Origin: an uncultured Bacilli bacterium
GTDB taxonomy: Bacteria; Bacillota_I; Bacilli_A; RF39; UBA660
Assembly: GCA_910580185.1 (NCBI GenBank)
Contig: CAJTWC010000003.1
Coordinates: 62,001-126,000, forward strand
DNA: 64,000 bases
Direction: 5' to 3'
Under the pieces are notes generated by a model. It was not told where the DNA came from. It ran no database searches and saw nothing but the letters and a program-made list of their open reading frames with translations. The number at the start of each line of letters is the position of its first letter. Position 1 is the first letter of the stretch. The position numbers and the translations under genes are program-made. Shown here in pieces: positions 33,015-42,559 of the stretch.

Positions 33015-33053
33015 TAAAAAATACAAGAATTATTTAATATCTTGTACTTTTTT
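33015..33053 (-). terminator. terminator of the 276-aa gene
   Basis: TACAAGA and TCTTGTA pair around an AT-rich loop, with long T runs on both strands. Confidence 0.6.
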
Positions 33054-33055
33054 TA

Positions 33056-33886
33056 TTATCTATAATATTTATAACGTTCATTAAGAGGAACCATTTTTTT
33101 GATTGATTCTATCTCATCTTTTAATATTAACTCGCTTTCTGGAACTAAAAACTCATTTAATCTATATTCTTTATACATTTTTTCATCATCACTATAAATC
33201 ATTTTTGGTATTCTTACCACATTAAAATCATTCAAGAAATAATTATAAAAAGTTTCATATATTTTAAATTCAGATGTAGTTATAGTTTTAGGCAAACGTT
33301 CAACCCTATGATAGCCTAAATATTGAACGTATATATCATTTAAATAATATAGCATTTGACGATATTTATAATCATCATAATATATATCTAAAGTGCGCTC
33401 ATTACTTTGATTTTTTAAATATAAGATATTATAGCTTTCTTTATCTAATAAATTTACATCTTTACCAAAACCTTTAGTAAAATATTTATTTTTATAGCAA
33501 TTATTAAAAAATGTCAATAAATTCTTTTTTAATAAGGTAATAGGGTATTCACCAAAACGACTTTCAAACCTAATTTCAGAATTAACTCTACTTATACATT
33601 CAAGAATATAATCTCTACTTGCATCAGTAATATATTCTTCATCACGCTTATTTCTTAGTATTAGTTGTTCTTTATCCATATTTATATCTATTTCATTGAC
33701 ATAGAAAATGTCTAAAAATAATTCGGTAACAGGATTAATATCATGCCCTCCAATTCCAAATGGACAAGAGTAATCAATAGGCCTTCCACTTGGATCTAAA
33801 AAACCAATAAACTTTGCTGCAAAATTAAAATTATCTGGTGTAATTTCAGTATCGTTGATAACATTCTTATTAAATGATAATGTCAT
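33056..33886 (-). CDS. unknown protein
   Basis: A 276-aa soluble protein, Tyr/Asn/Asp-rich, with no recognised family. It begins MTLSFNKNVINDTEITPDNF behind AAGGAT. Notable is an early CPFGIGGHDINPVTELFLDIFYV segment and a C-terminal half rich in Tyr (IYVQYLGYHRVERLP, IYETFYNYFLNDF). There is no signal peptide. It follows the 190-aa gene by 22 nt and is probably in the same transcript. Confidence 0.72.
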   Translation of the reverse strand: MTLSFNKNVINDTEITPDNFNFAAKFIGFLDPSGRPIDYSCPFGIGGHDINPVTELFLDIFYVNEIDINMDKEQLILRNKRDEEYITDASRDYILECISRVNSEIRFESRFGEYPITLLKKNLLTFFNNCYKNKYFTKGFGKDVNLLDKESYNILYLKNQSNERTLDIYYDDYKYRQMLYYLNDIYVQYLGYHRVERLPKTITTSEFKIYETFYNYFLNDFNVVRIPKMIYSDDEKMYKEYRLNEFLVPESELILKDEIESIKKMVPLNERYKYYR

Positions 33887-33908
33887 TTAAATCGCATCCT
33901 TCTCTTTT

Positions 33909-34481
33909 TTATACTCCCATTTTAGCTTTAATAAGTTTGGTTTTTCTTTTTCTACCCAATTCACCTACTGATATTTCGTAGTCTTTGTCGCCAAAAATAT
34001 GTTCTTGCAATATTGTTTCCTCATAACCATTAGTAAGAGGAACAATAATCTCTTTAGTTTGTTTTAACTTTGGTATTTTTAAAGCACCATCACTATATAC
34101 TATTTTATGCTTAATATCATTTAGTTTAGATTCTTTTAACAATTCACCAGTAGTTCTAACTTCTAGATTATATAATCTATTTGCAAGTTCTTGCAACTCA
34201 GTAACAGCCTCTTCTTCCCTTATTTTACTAAAGTTCTTTAAAACTTTATTAGTTATTAATGCACTGCCACCACAAATTCCAGCACACCCCAAAATCGTTA
34301 GTATTATGCCAATTTTTTTATCTAATATAAAACCGGCTACGTAAGCTGCTAATAAGTTAAAATTAACAAACTTAAACACAGGTTCATTTAACATTGCTTT
34401 AACTTCTGATTTATATAATTTCGCTCCGTTTTTAGACTGGCGTATTTTATCTAATAAGTCATAATTTATCTTTAGTTTCAT
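33909..34481 (-). CDS. unknown membrane protein
   Basis: A 190-aa protein whose residues about 38-78 form two close hydrophobic segments (FNLLAAYVAGFIL and IGIILTILGCAGICGGSALI), probably a membrane hairpin, between a basic N-terminus and a mostly soluble C-terminal half. AAGGAG stands before ATG 34481. No family recognised; probably co-transcribed with the downstream 276-aa gene. Confidence 0.72.
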   Translation of the reverse strand: MKLKINYDLLDKIRQSKNGAKLYKSEVKAMLNEPVFKFVNFNLLAAYVAGFILDKKIGIILTILGCAGICGGSALITNKVLKNFSKIREEEAVTELQELANRLYNLEVRTTGELLKESKLNDIKHKIVYSDGALKIPKLKQTKEIIVPLTNGYEETILQEHIFGDKDYEISVGELGRKRKTKLIKAKMGV

Positions 34482-34521
34482 ATGTTTCAGCTCCTTTAAA
34501 TGCGTCTATTATAACATATAA

Positions 34522-35172
34522 TTAGGATTTCAAAAAATTATTTACACTTTCTTTTATTAGTTCTAAATCCTTACCAGTTGCTTGGCACGTGTTCCAACCT
34601 CTTTTTTTAGCTACTTCAATATTTTCTTTTGTATCATCTATTAATAATATATCGTCAGGTTTAAAACCAGAAAGTTTTTCTACTTTTTCATAAATTTTTT
34701 CATCTGGTTTTATTAAACCCATCTCAAATGATAAAAAAACATAATCAAAATCAGATAACGCCATTTGCTTATCAATTCTTTCTTTATCGATTAGCATTAA
34801 ATTGGACAATATGGCAATTTTGCATTTACTTTTAACACTCTTAATAAAATTTACTACATCCTGATATGAATAAATTAAATCATGAGTCCTTCTATAATCT
34901 TCTAAGAATTTACCATAAGATACATTTATTTTAAAATTATCATTTATCCTATCAATCCATTCATATATATCATTAATTGTTCCTAATTCACCTATATCTT
35001 TACCATTTCTATTAATGGAACATTTATTAAATATTGTTAATATTTCTTCATCACTATACTTATTAGTATATAATTTTATAAAATCTATGCTTGCTTGAAA
35101 AACTGAGTAAACACCATGGTGACTTTCTACTACTCCGCCCCAATCAGAAATAATTATTTTTCCCTTCTTCAT
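34522..35172 (-). CDS. HAD-superfamily hydrolase (HAD-IA type)
   Basis: A 216-aa phosphatase-like protein. Motif I is ISDWGGVVE, of the DxGGV form common in this subfamily; motif II is AILSNL; motif III/IV is GLIKPDEKIYEKV...ILLIDDTKENIEVAKKRGW. The helical cap follows motif I. The substrate is not evident. ATG 35172 follows GGAGG; the longer reading from 35199 runs through the nusB terminator. It has true HAD motifs, unlike the degenerate family at 10962-14178. Confidence 0.85.
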   Translation of the reverse strand: MKKGKIIISDWGGVVESHHGVYSVFQASIDFIKLYTNKYSDEEILTIFNKCSINRNGKDIGELGTINDIYEWIDRINDNFKINVSYGKFLEDYRRTHDLIYSYQDVVNFIKSVKSKCKIAILSNLMLIDKERIDKQMALSDFDYVFLSFEMGLIKPDEKIYEKVEKLSGFKPDDILLIDDTKENIEVAKKRGWNTCQATGKDLELIKESVNNFLKS

Positions 35173-35182
35173 TATATCCTCC

Positions 35183-35207
35183 AAAAAAAAGAGTATCAAA
35201 GATACCC
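35183..35207 (-). terminator. terminator of nusB
   Basis: A 7-bp stem (GGGTATC with GATACTC, minus strand) with a 3-nt loop, followed by eight T. It begins one base after the nusB stop. Confidence 0.75.
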
Positions 35208-35606
35208 TTATGCTATTTTTTCATGATATACCTTATCAAGTACACCATTAATCATATTTTTAACTTTATCATCAGAATATTTTTTGGCAAGCTCAACAGC
35301 TTCGTTTATCGCTACCACATCTGGTGTATCAGTATATAATAGTTCATATATTCCAAGCGATAATATTGCTTGATCAGTTAAACCTAAACGATCCATTTTC
35401 CAATCTTTTAAATTATCATTTGCAATACTAAATAACTCTTCTTTTTTTTCTAATACACCCTTTGACATTTCTTTAACAAATTCATTATCTATTTCAAGGT
35501 TTTCTTTTATAATTTCATCTGTATCATACTTAATACCATTTTTTTGATACATAAATATTTGATACAAAATAGTCATTATAACTACTCTTGATTCATTACG
35601 ATTCAT
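35208..35606 (-). CDS. nusB: transcription antitermination factor NusB
   Basis: NusB with NusE (S10) binds boxA in rRNA leaders and keeps RNA polymerase processive. The 132-aa protein is the all-helical NusB fold, recognised from MNRNESRVVIMTILYQIFMY at the start, then DWKMDRLGLTDQAILSLGIYELLYTDTPDVVAINEAVELAKKYSDDK and the end MINGVLDKV. The length is typical. GGGTGAT lies before the ATG. It follows the 290-aa gene by 16 nt. Confidence 0.95.
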   Translation of the reverse strand: MNRNESRVVIMTILYQIFMYQKNGIKYDTDEIIKENLEIDNEFVKEMSKGVLEKKEELFSIANDNLKDWKMDRLGLTDQAILSLGIYELLYTDTPDVVAINEAVELAKKYSDDKVKNMINGVLDKVYHEKIA

Positions 35607-35622
35607 TTATATCACCCTATTT

Positions 35623-36495
35623 CTATAAACTACTATCAAATTTCTTCATACACTTTTGTCTTAATTCATCAGTGGTTACTAAGGCACAAAAGGCAAAGTA
35701 ATTTTGATCCATTTTTGTAAACATATCATTTACTATTATTTGATACTTATCAAGCAATTCTTTTTCTTTCTCACTAGGTTGATTCATTACCTTTCTTTGA
35801 ATGTACATAATAGTTAGATTATCAAGTACTTGTAATAATAAATTAGTATTACTATCGTTTGGAAGTACTCTTTTTATTACCGTATCATAACCTTCAAAAT
35901 ACATATCGTGAATTACTCTATTTTCGTTTATTCCTTTACAAATAAAGAATTGTTTTAATAAAGATATAACTAAATTATAGTTCATATACCCAGCACGAAT
36001 TTGTATTTGTACATTATTAAATAACATTTCATTATCAGTCTTAGGCATAACTATTCTAGAAGCATTAACATCCATATTATATATTTTTTCAGCAGTCATA
36101 TTAGTTAATGCGTTAGAAAGTCCCATATGATTATCATTCGTACCAAAAATAGTTTCACTAACAGCCTTATAAAAATTTATTTGATAAAAGGCATCATTAG
36201 TATCTTTTAAAGCACCATTTATGTATAAAACACCATTACTAATTACATAGTAATCCATTTTATTAACATTGTTATAATTTAGTACGATAAACTTTACTTT
36301 ACTTGCAAACTTATTAACCATCGGTACTAAATCTTTTGGCTGCATATAACCTAAGTTTAAACACGCGATGAAGTATTTTCTAAGTAAATTAAATTCATCT
36401 TCCTCATACTTAGCACCATTAGTAGTCATTGCTTGTTCTACAATTGCTTTTATAGGAATTTTAATATCCTTTGGTCTTTGTTCTTCTTCATTCAT
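35623..36495 (-). CDS. unknown protein downstream of mutS
   Basis: A 290-aa soluble protein that I do not recognise. ATG 36495 follows AGGTGAT; the frame reading from 36504 starts inside that site. It has a helical N-terminal third (IPIKAIVEQAMTTNGAKYEEDEFNLLRKYF), a middle part FYKAVSETIFGTNDNH followed by MGLSNALTNMTAEKIY, where His/Glu spacing loosely suggests a metal site but no standard motif, and a helical C-terminus. It lies 9 nt after mutS and 16 nt before nusB, in one transcript. Confidence 0.75.
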   Translation of the reverse strand: MNEEEQRPKDIKIPIKAIVEQAMTTNGAKYEEDEFNLLRKYFIACLNLGYMQPKDLVPMVNKFASKVKFIVLNYNNVNKMDYYVISNGVLYINGALKDTNDAFYQINFYKAVSETIFGTNDNHMGLSNALTNMTAEKIYNMDVNASRIVMPKTDNEMLFNNVQIQIRAGYMNYNLVISLLKQFFICKGINENRVIHDMYFEGYDTVIKRVLPNDSNTNLLLQVLDNLTIMYIQRKVMNQPSEKEKELLDKYQIIVNDMFTKMDQNYFAFCALVTTDELRQKCMKKFDSSL

Positions 36496-36504
36496 CTTTA
36501 TCAC

Positions 36505-39060
36505 CTAATCCTTTTTATTCATTTCTTCTTTTAATTCATATAAAACATTTAAAGCTTCCATTGGAGAAATATCAAGTGGATTTATTTTTTCCAATCTCTT
36601 TTTAATTATATCATATTTATCATCTTGAGCAACAGTTTCTTCCAAATTCATGCTAATTTGACTAACTACTTCATGCTTATCATTATCATTTTCATAACTT
36701 TTTAATATTTCATCCGCCCTTTTTATTAAAACGTCTGGTAAATTAGCAAGTTTAGCAACATGAATACCATAACTTTTATCTACGCTTCCATCTTTTATTT
36801 TATGAAGGAAAGTTATGTTACCATTTTCCTCATAAGCAGATACATGAACGTTTTTTATATGAGGTTTATGATCCGCAAGCGAAGTTAATTCATGATAATG
36901 AGTTGAAAATAAAGTAATTGCTTTAATGTTATCATGAATGTATTCAATTATTGCCTGCGCAAGACTCATACCATCATACGTTGCAGTACCACGGCCTAAC
37001 TCGTCAAATAAAATCAAACTTTTTTCGGTTGCTCCTTCTATCGCTTTGTTTGCTTCCATCATTTCTACCATAAAAGTTGATTCGCCAGATACTAAATCGT
37101 CTGATGCACCTATACGGGTAAATATCTTATCAAAAACGGGTAGAAAAGCTTCTTTAGCGGGAACAAAACAACCTATTTGAGCCATTATAACTATATTGGC
37201 CATCTGTCTCATATAAGTAGATTTACCAGCCATATTAGGGCCCGTAATAAGTTTTAAATAACACCCTTCATCAAATATAATGTCATTAGAAACAAATTCA
37301 CTAGTTAATACCATCTCTACTACAGGATGCCTTCCGTCTATTATTCTTACTTCCTTATTATCATTTAAAACAGGTCTTACGTAGTTATTATTTTCGGTAA
37401 CAGTTGCAAAAGATTGCATAACATCTAATTTTGCTATCATTTTAGAAGTAAGCTGAATAGTTGGAATAATTTCTTTTACCTTGCATCTAATTTCGGTAAA
37501 TAAAGCATATTCTAAATTAATAATTTTTTCTTCTGCGCCTAAAATCATAGATTCTTTTTCTTTTAATTCTGGCGTTATAAACCTTTCATTATTAGCAAGA
37601 GTTTGCTTTCTTTCCCAGCCAAACTCTTCTTTAACTTGCTTGCTATTTCCTTTAGAAACTTCTATGTAATATCCAAATACCCTGTTATATCCAACCCTTA
37701 GATTTTTTATTCCAGTTCTTTCTTTTTCTACTGCCTCAAGCTGTGCTATAAAGTCTTTGCCACCACGCCTTGCAGCCTTTAACTCATCAAGTTCATTATT
37801 ATAACCATCTTTTATTAAATATCCTTCTTTTATACCTATAGGAGGATTTTCATAAATACTTTTTTCTAATAAATCATATAAATCAGTTAAATCATCGATT
37901 CGAAGGTCAAAACCAAGTTCATTAACAATTTCTTTTATTCTAGGTAATACTTTAATAGAAGCTTTTAATTGTAATAAATCCCTTGCATTAGCATTTCCAA
38001 AAGAAATCCTACCACATAATCTTTCTAAGTCATATACCTCATCTAGTAAATCTTTTATTTCATCTTTGATTAAGAATTCTTCTAGTAGTTTAGATACCAT
38101 ATCATATCGTTTTTCTATCTCATCTTTATCAGTTAACGGATTTTCTATCATAAGTTTAAGCATTCTAGAGCCCATCGCGGTCTTTGTTTTATCAAGAAGC
38201 CATAAAAGTGAATAAGTTCTTTCTTTAAGCCTTAAACTTTCAGTTAATTCAAGATTTCTTTTAGTATGGATATCCATCTTTAAATAAGTATGATAGTCTT
38301 TTATGCTAACTTTTTGTAAATGTTCTAAACTTCTTTTTTGGCTGTTATTTAAATAGTTTAAAAGTACACTTATAGATGATATTACTCTAACATCTTTTAT
38401 ATCTTCATATAAGTGTTTATACTCTTTTATCTCACTATCATTTTCTTCTTTTGATATTAAAATACCATATCTATTTTTTAAAGTATCGATTATTCTAATG
38501 TCAATGTTTCCATTAACTACTAATTCTTTAATATTATCATTTACTATTTCGGTAACTATTTTATCTAATTCATATTCTACTAATACCGCATTAAACTCGC
38601 CAGTAGATAAATCCGCATAAGAAAGAGAAAAACAATGACCTAAATCTTTTATCGCTCCAATAAAATTATTACTTTTTGCATCAAGCATTTCATCAGACAT
38701 AACAGTTCCTTTAGAAACAACTCTAGTTACTTCTCTTTTTACTATTCCTTTAGCATCCTTTGGATCTTCTACTTGATCACATATTGCAACCTTATACCCC
38801 TTTTCAATCAATTTATCTAAGTATAAATTAATTGCATGATGAGGAACACCACACATTGGGATTTTTTCCTCTAAACCAGCATTTTTACCAGTTAAAGTAA
38901 GCTCCAAATCACGGGATACATTTATAGCATCCTCAAAAAACATTTCATAAAAATCGCCTACTCTATAAAATAGAATAACGTCTTCATAATTATCTTTAAC
39001 TTCCAAATACTGTCTCATCATTGGACTAATTTTTTGTCTATCTACTTCACTACGTGTCAC
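36505..39060 (-). CDS. mutS: DNA mismatch repair protein MutS
   Basis: MutS recognises mismatches and small loops and recruits MutL. At 851 aa it is a typical MutS1: domain I with the mismatch-contacting Phe-x-Glu in VGDFYEMFFEDA, connector, lever/clamp (RTYSLLWLLDKTKTAMGSRML), and an ATPase with GPNMAGKSTYMRQ (Walker A), ESTFMVEMMEA, LILFDELGRGTATYDG (Walker B) and STHYHELT. GTG 39060 is chosen because AGGTGA stands five bases before it; the frame extends ten codons further up without a site. mutL is not beside it, unlike in many Firmicutes. Confidence 0.97.
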   Translation of the reverse strand: MTRSEVDRQKISPMMRQYLEVKDNYEDVILFYRVGDFYEMFFEDAINVSRDLELTLTGKNAGLEEKIPMCGVPHHAINLYLDKLIEKGYKVAICDQVEDPKDAKGIVKREVTRVVSKGTVMSDEMLDAKSNNFIGAIKDLGHCFSLSYADLSTGEFNAVLVEYELDKIVTEIVNDNIKELVVNGNIDIRIIDTLKNRYGILISKEENDSEIKEYKHLYEDIKDVRVISSISVLLNYLNNSQKRSLEHLQKVSIKDYHTYLKMDIHTKRNLELTESLRLKERTYSLLWLLDKTKTAMGSRMLKLMIENPLTDKDEIEKRYDMVSKLLEEFLIKDEIKDLLDEVYDLERLCGRISFGNANARDLLQLKASIKVLPRIKEIVNELGFDLRIDDLTDLYDLLEKSIYENPPIGIKEGYLIKDGYNNELDELKAARRGGKDFIAQLEAVEKERTGIKNLRVGYNRVFGYYIEVSKGNSKQVKEEFGWERKQTLANNERFITPELKEKESMILGAEEKIINLEYALFTEIRCKVKEIIPTIQLTSKMIAKLDVMQSFATVTENNNYVRPVLNDNKEVRIIDGRHPVVEMVLTSEFVSNDIIFDEGCYLKLITGPNMAGKSTYMRQMANIVIMAQIGCFVPAKEAFLPVFDKIFTRIGASDDLVSGESTFMVEMMEANKAIEGATEKSLILFDELGRGTATYDGMSLAQAIIEYIHDNIKAITLFSTHYHELTSLADHKPHIKNVHVSAYEENGNITFLHKIKDGSVDKSYGIHVAKLANLPDVLIKRADEILKSYENDNDKHEVVSQISMNLEETVAQDDKYDIIKKRLEKINPLDISPMEALNVLYELKEEMNKKD

Positions 39061-39123
39061 TTCTATCACCTGTTTATAATTATATAACAAATTCCAAAAA
39101 AAGCCAATTAAAAGACAAGAACA

Positions 39124-41559
39124 TTAACTATTCTTGTCTTTGTTTTTCTTATAATTAATATAACCAATTATTATAAGTATTAATAATAATAATATAAATA
39201 TTCCAATTACTATTATTCCTGTATTAATCTTCTTATCTAGTTTTGTATTTTCTTTTACTAAAGTTTTATTTATCTTAGAATCTTTTATTTCACTATCTGA
39301 TAATACATACGTTCCTAACTTTTCAACGTAAAACTTAAATTTATTATCTTTTATATTCATCTTTTGTGCAACTAAAGTTAATTTGTTATCATAATTATAA
39401 ATATTTATATCTTTTATTTTCATGTTTTTTGCTATATTATCATTTACATTTAATTCTACTAATATCTTATATGGTAAAGAGAAATTATCTTTAAATCTTA
39501 ATACCATTCCATTTTTTAATTTATCTTTTACTTCTTCATAAATCGTTGATTCTTTAAGTGGCTTTAATTCATAACTTAAATCTATATTTCCATCTATACT
39601 ATCAATATCTTTACCATTTATAGTAAATGTTACATTATCATTTTGGACTATTATATTTCTATTTGTTCCCTTAATTTCTTTTAATAATAACGCTGGTATA
39701 TTTGAACTTATTAGCTTTATGTCTGGTTTTATTTCAGTTTTTGTTGTTGTATTTACACTTGATGACTTTCTATTTTTTTTAGTTGTAGTTATAGGTTCAA
39801 TAGTTGTTGTATTTTTAGATACATCATTTTCTTTTGTTGTAGTAATACTAGGAGTTTCTTCTTTTTCTGGCTTTTCTACTTTGGAATTTAATATATTATA
39901 AACGTCAACTATATTTTCTCCATCTTTTATTACATAATTATTTTCCTCTATATAACCTTTTAAATCTTCTAAATGTAGATTAATCTTACTGGTATCAAAA
40001 TCCTTACCTAATACATCTATTGTTTTATTTTTTTTATCAACATCATAAACATCACTTGTTACATCATATATTTTTATTTCTTTTTTTAATAAATATGGTG
40101 TAAATAATTTGGATCGAAATTCTTCTGAATCCGTTTCATCGCAAGATAAATATCCTTCTTCGCCACAAAATAACATATTTTCATACATTTCTGGTACCAT
40201 ACCCATAATATTTTCATTAGACATTGTAATGTTGGTCTTTCCTGTTCTTATAGCGTTTAGCATACCATTTTCATATTTTGCTATACCATTATCTTCTATA
40301 GCATACGTTATTTCGTATTTTTCATTTAACTTAATATTTTTATTATATTCTATTTTTTCATCCTTTAGCATATATATATTACTTGTTAACTTCGGATCAG
40401 ATAGACCAAGACCAATAAGTTCTGTTGTATTTCTTAAATCTATATTTGATATATTGTCGCTCAAAAATCCTCCCATCTTTTCTAATTTTTCTAATCCTTC
40501 AATACTTTCGAGTTTTGGATTATTAGTTATCATATACACTCCATTCATATCATCTACTTCATCTGGTGTTCTCCCCATTTTAATTCTTGATAATAACGGA
40601 TTTTTATTAAGGATCATTCCACTCACCACACTTGAACTTAAATCTAAAGAAGTTAAATTTTTACAATTTATCAAAAAAATATTAAACGTAGAATTATTAG
40701 TATTTATATTCCTTATATTACTATTTTCTAAGTATAAATTTATATCAGAATTATTGATAGTAATGGATTCTAAACTATCATCTATATAATCAGTATCTAT
40801 ACCTATATTCACATTATTTAAAATTAAATTTTTTATACCTGTATCGCTTACATTTATTGATTCTGTTCCAACATTAGAAATTGTAACCGAAGACAAATTA
40901 TTATTAGATAAATCAATATAATTACCTGCAGCATGATTTTTAATTTCAAATTTGCTTAAATCTAAATCTCCTGTTAAGTTATTATTTTGTAGCTTTAATC
41001 CAAACAATTTTTTTGGTAATTTAAATATCTCTTGATTTGCTAATTCATTATTAGGCATCTCAATATATGCTAAACTATTTAAATACTCTATGCCATCTAA
41101 GTTTTGCACACCAAATCCATCTGCTATAATAGCAATCATAGAATTTAATTGTTCCTCTGTTATATCAACACACATATCAATACTTGTAATGTTTTCATTA
41201 TTTTTACTATCAGAAATAGACATAAACTCATTTCCAATATAAGGAGAAATTCCATAAGAACTTATAACAGCATTATAAAAGCTTAAATCAGTAAATCCAT
41301 AATCATGTAATCCTAAAGGATTAGTTGCTTCGTCATACGGTTTATATTTGTCTGGGATGAATGGGCAAGTAATTATCGCTTGACCTTTTACTTTATTTAA
41401 ATTAATTATATTTAGTTTAAATGCACCAGTTAAAGCAAGCGTTATTACCAACACTAACGCTATACATACTGAAATAATCGCCTTTTTCTTCGTTTCAGTG
41501 TCAGCTATTCTTGGTCTTCCTACCTTTAATTTTTCCTCTTTTTTATTAAATAGCTTCAT
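39124..41559 (-). CDS. large LRR-like surface protein with two membrane segments
   Basis: An 811-aa protein. A short cytoplasmic start contains a basic GRPR motif (KVGRPRIADTETKKK). An N-terminal membrane helix (about 28-47) is followed by an outer part of about 725 residues and a C-terminal membrane helix (about 780-802) with a basic tail. The outer part has irregular leucine-rich repeats (about 125-390, LNSLAYIEMPNNELAN, LFGLKLQNNNLTGDLDLS, YIDLSNNNLSS), a beta-rich domain with an ITYAIEDNGIAKYENG stretch, a Thr-rich linker (about 575-615) and another beta domain. It is probably a cell-surface adhesin or sensor. Its promoter carries a G10 tract (see 41609-41636). Confidence 0.85.
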   Translation of the reverse strand: MKLFNKKEEKLKVGRPRIADTETKKKAIISVCIALVLVITLALTGAFKLNIINLNKVKGQAIITCPFIPDKYKPYDEATNPLGLHDYGFTDLSFYNAVISSYGISPYIGNEFMSISDSKNNENITSIDMCVDITEEQLNSMIAIIADGFGVQNLDGIEYLNSLAYIEMPNNELANQEIFKLPKKLFGLKLQNNNLTGDLDLSKFEIKNHAAGNYIDLSNNNLSSVTISNVGTESINVSDTGIKNLILNNVNIGIDTDYIDDSLESITINNSDINLYLENSNIRNINTNNSTFNIFLINCKNLTSLDLSSSVVSGMILNKNPLLSRIKMGRTPDEVDDMNGVYMITNNPKLESIEGLEKLEKMGGFLSDNISNIDLRNTTELIGLGLSDPKLTSNIYMLKDEKIEYNKNIKLNEKYEITYAIEDNGIAKYENGMLNAIRTGKTNITMSNENIMGMVPEMYENMLFCGEEGYLSCDETDSEEFRSKLFTPYLLKKEIKIYDVTSDVYDVDKKNKTIDVLGKDFDTSKINLHLEDLKGYIEENNYVIKDGENIVDVYNILNSKVEKPEKEETPSITTTKENDVSKNTTTIEPITTTKKNRKSSSVNTTTKTEIKPDIKLISSNIPALLLKEIKGTNRNIIVQNDNVTFTINGKDIDSIDGNIDLSYELKPLKESTIYEEVKDKLKNGMVLRFKDNFSLPYKILVELNVNDNIAKNMKIKDINIYNYDNKLTLVAQKMNIKDNKFKFYVEKLGTYVLSDSEIKDSKINKTLVKENTKLDKKINTGIIVIGIFILLLLILIIIGYINYKKNKDKNS

Positions 41560-41608
41560 GATATCATCACCTGTTTATAACCCTTCTATTATCTTATTTT
41601 ATATGTTG

Positions 41609-41636
41609 ATAATATCATAATCCCCCCCCCCGTCAA
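41609..41636 (-). promoter_or_regulatory. promoter with G10 tract in the -35/-10 spacer
   Basis: Minus strand: TTGACG (41636-41631), a 16-nt spacer of which nine bases are G, and TATTAT (41614-41609). The run of ten C (plus strand 41622-41631) is the only long homopolymeric C/G tract in a very AT-rich window. Slipped-strand changes in the run would alter the spacer length and switch promoter strength. Confidence 0.7.
41622..41631. repeat. homopolymeric C10/G10 tract
   Basis: Ten consecutive C on the plus strand, in the divergent intergenic region between the LRR surface-protein gene and ylbJ. Confidence 0.95.
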
Positions 41637-41683
41637 GTTCTAAAAATAGCTTGTTGAAAATAAAATATACAATAGGAAAAAAT

Positions 41684-42559
41684 ATGAAAGATAAAAAAAA
41701 CATAATTTTAATTTATATACTTCTTATATTAGAATTTCTATTATTATTTAACTCTAAAACAATAATAGAAAGTGTTAAAGAATCATCTTTGATGTTTGTT
41801 TTAAAAATACTTCCATCACTATTTCCAACCATGGTACTTGGTAGCCTGTTAATTAAAAATAACATACACATAATAATTCCAAATTTTATAAAACGTTTTT
41901 TTAATAATGTTTTTAACTTTAGCGATATAGCAACTAGTATATTTATAATTTCAATGTTAACCGGAACTCCAAGTAACGCATTATACATAAATGAATACGT
42001 CGATAAAAAACTTATATCTGAAAAAGAAGCTGAGTGCCTTATTTGTTCAACTCATTTTATAAATCCATTATTCGTAATTGGTGGCGTTGGTGTTGGCGTC
42101 TTTAATAGTACTAAAATAGGATTTTTACTACTAATACTTTTATGGACAAATAATTTTTTCAAAGCATACCTAAATAGAAATAATTTACATAAAACAAATA
42201 ATAATCATATTCATATAGAGCAAAAAAACATAATAAAAACATTAATAGAATCAATTAAAAACAATATTAATTCATTATTAATGATATTTGGTATAGTAAC
42301 TACGTTTAATATATTAGTAACCTTAATATCAAATATTTTTAATTTATCATACCTAGCTAATTGTATAATTAATGGCTTTTTAGAAATGACTGGTGGAATA
42401 ATTAAATTATCATCTTTAAATATAAATCTCATACCAAAATTTATTTTAGCATACATATTTTTAAATTTTGGTGGGATATGTATTCATATGCAAACTTTTG
42501 GGATGTTAGAAAATAAAAAAATAAGATATAGTAAATACCTTATTTTTAGATTATTTTAA
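41684..42559 (+). CDS. ylbJ: sporulation integral membrane protein YlbJ homolog
   Basis: YlbJ is a mother-cell membrane protein of the nucleoside-recognition/Gate family, needed for spore cortex formation. The 291-aa protein has about eight membrane helices and the family pattern: VLKILPSLFPTMVLGSLLI, MLTGTPSNALYINEYV, CSTHFINPLFVIGGVGVGVF and a C-terminal LNFGGICIHMQTFGML. It is shorter than the Bacillus protein (about 400 aa). ATG 41684 follows AGGAAAA. Upstream, ATA (41646-41648), 17 nt and TATACAAT resemble a sigma-E promoter. The end overlaps the convergent pilin-M23 gene by 4 nt. Confidence 0.8.
   Translation: MKDKKNIILIYILLILEFLLLFNSKTIIESVKESSLMFVLKILPSLFPTMVLGSLLIKNNIHIIIPNFIKRFFNNVFNFSDIATSIFIISMLTGTPSNALYINEYVDKKLISEKEAECLICSTHFINPLFVIGGVGVGVFNSTKIGFLLLILLWTNNFFKAYLNRNNLHKTNNNHIHIEQKNIIKTLIESIKNNINSLLMIFGIVTTFNILVTLISNIFNLSYLANCIINGFLEMTGGIIKLSSLNINLIPKFILAYIFLNFGGICIHMQTFGMLENKKIRYSKYLIFRLF

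Noticed and set aside
41622..41631. The C10 run as a sequencing error
   Set aside because: Homopolymer length may be inexact, but a long C run in such AT-rich DNA, placed exactly between promoter boxes, is unlikely to be pure artefact. It is kept as a finding with that caution.
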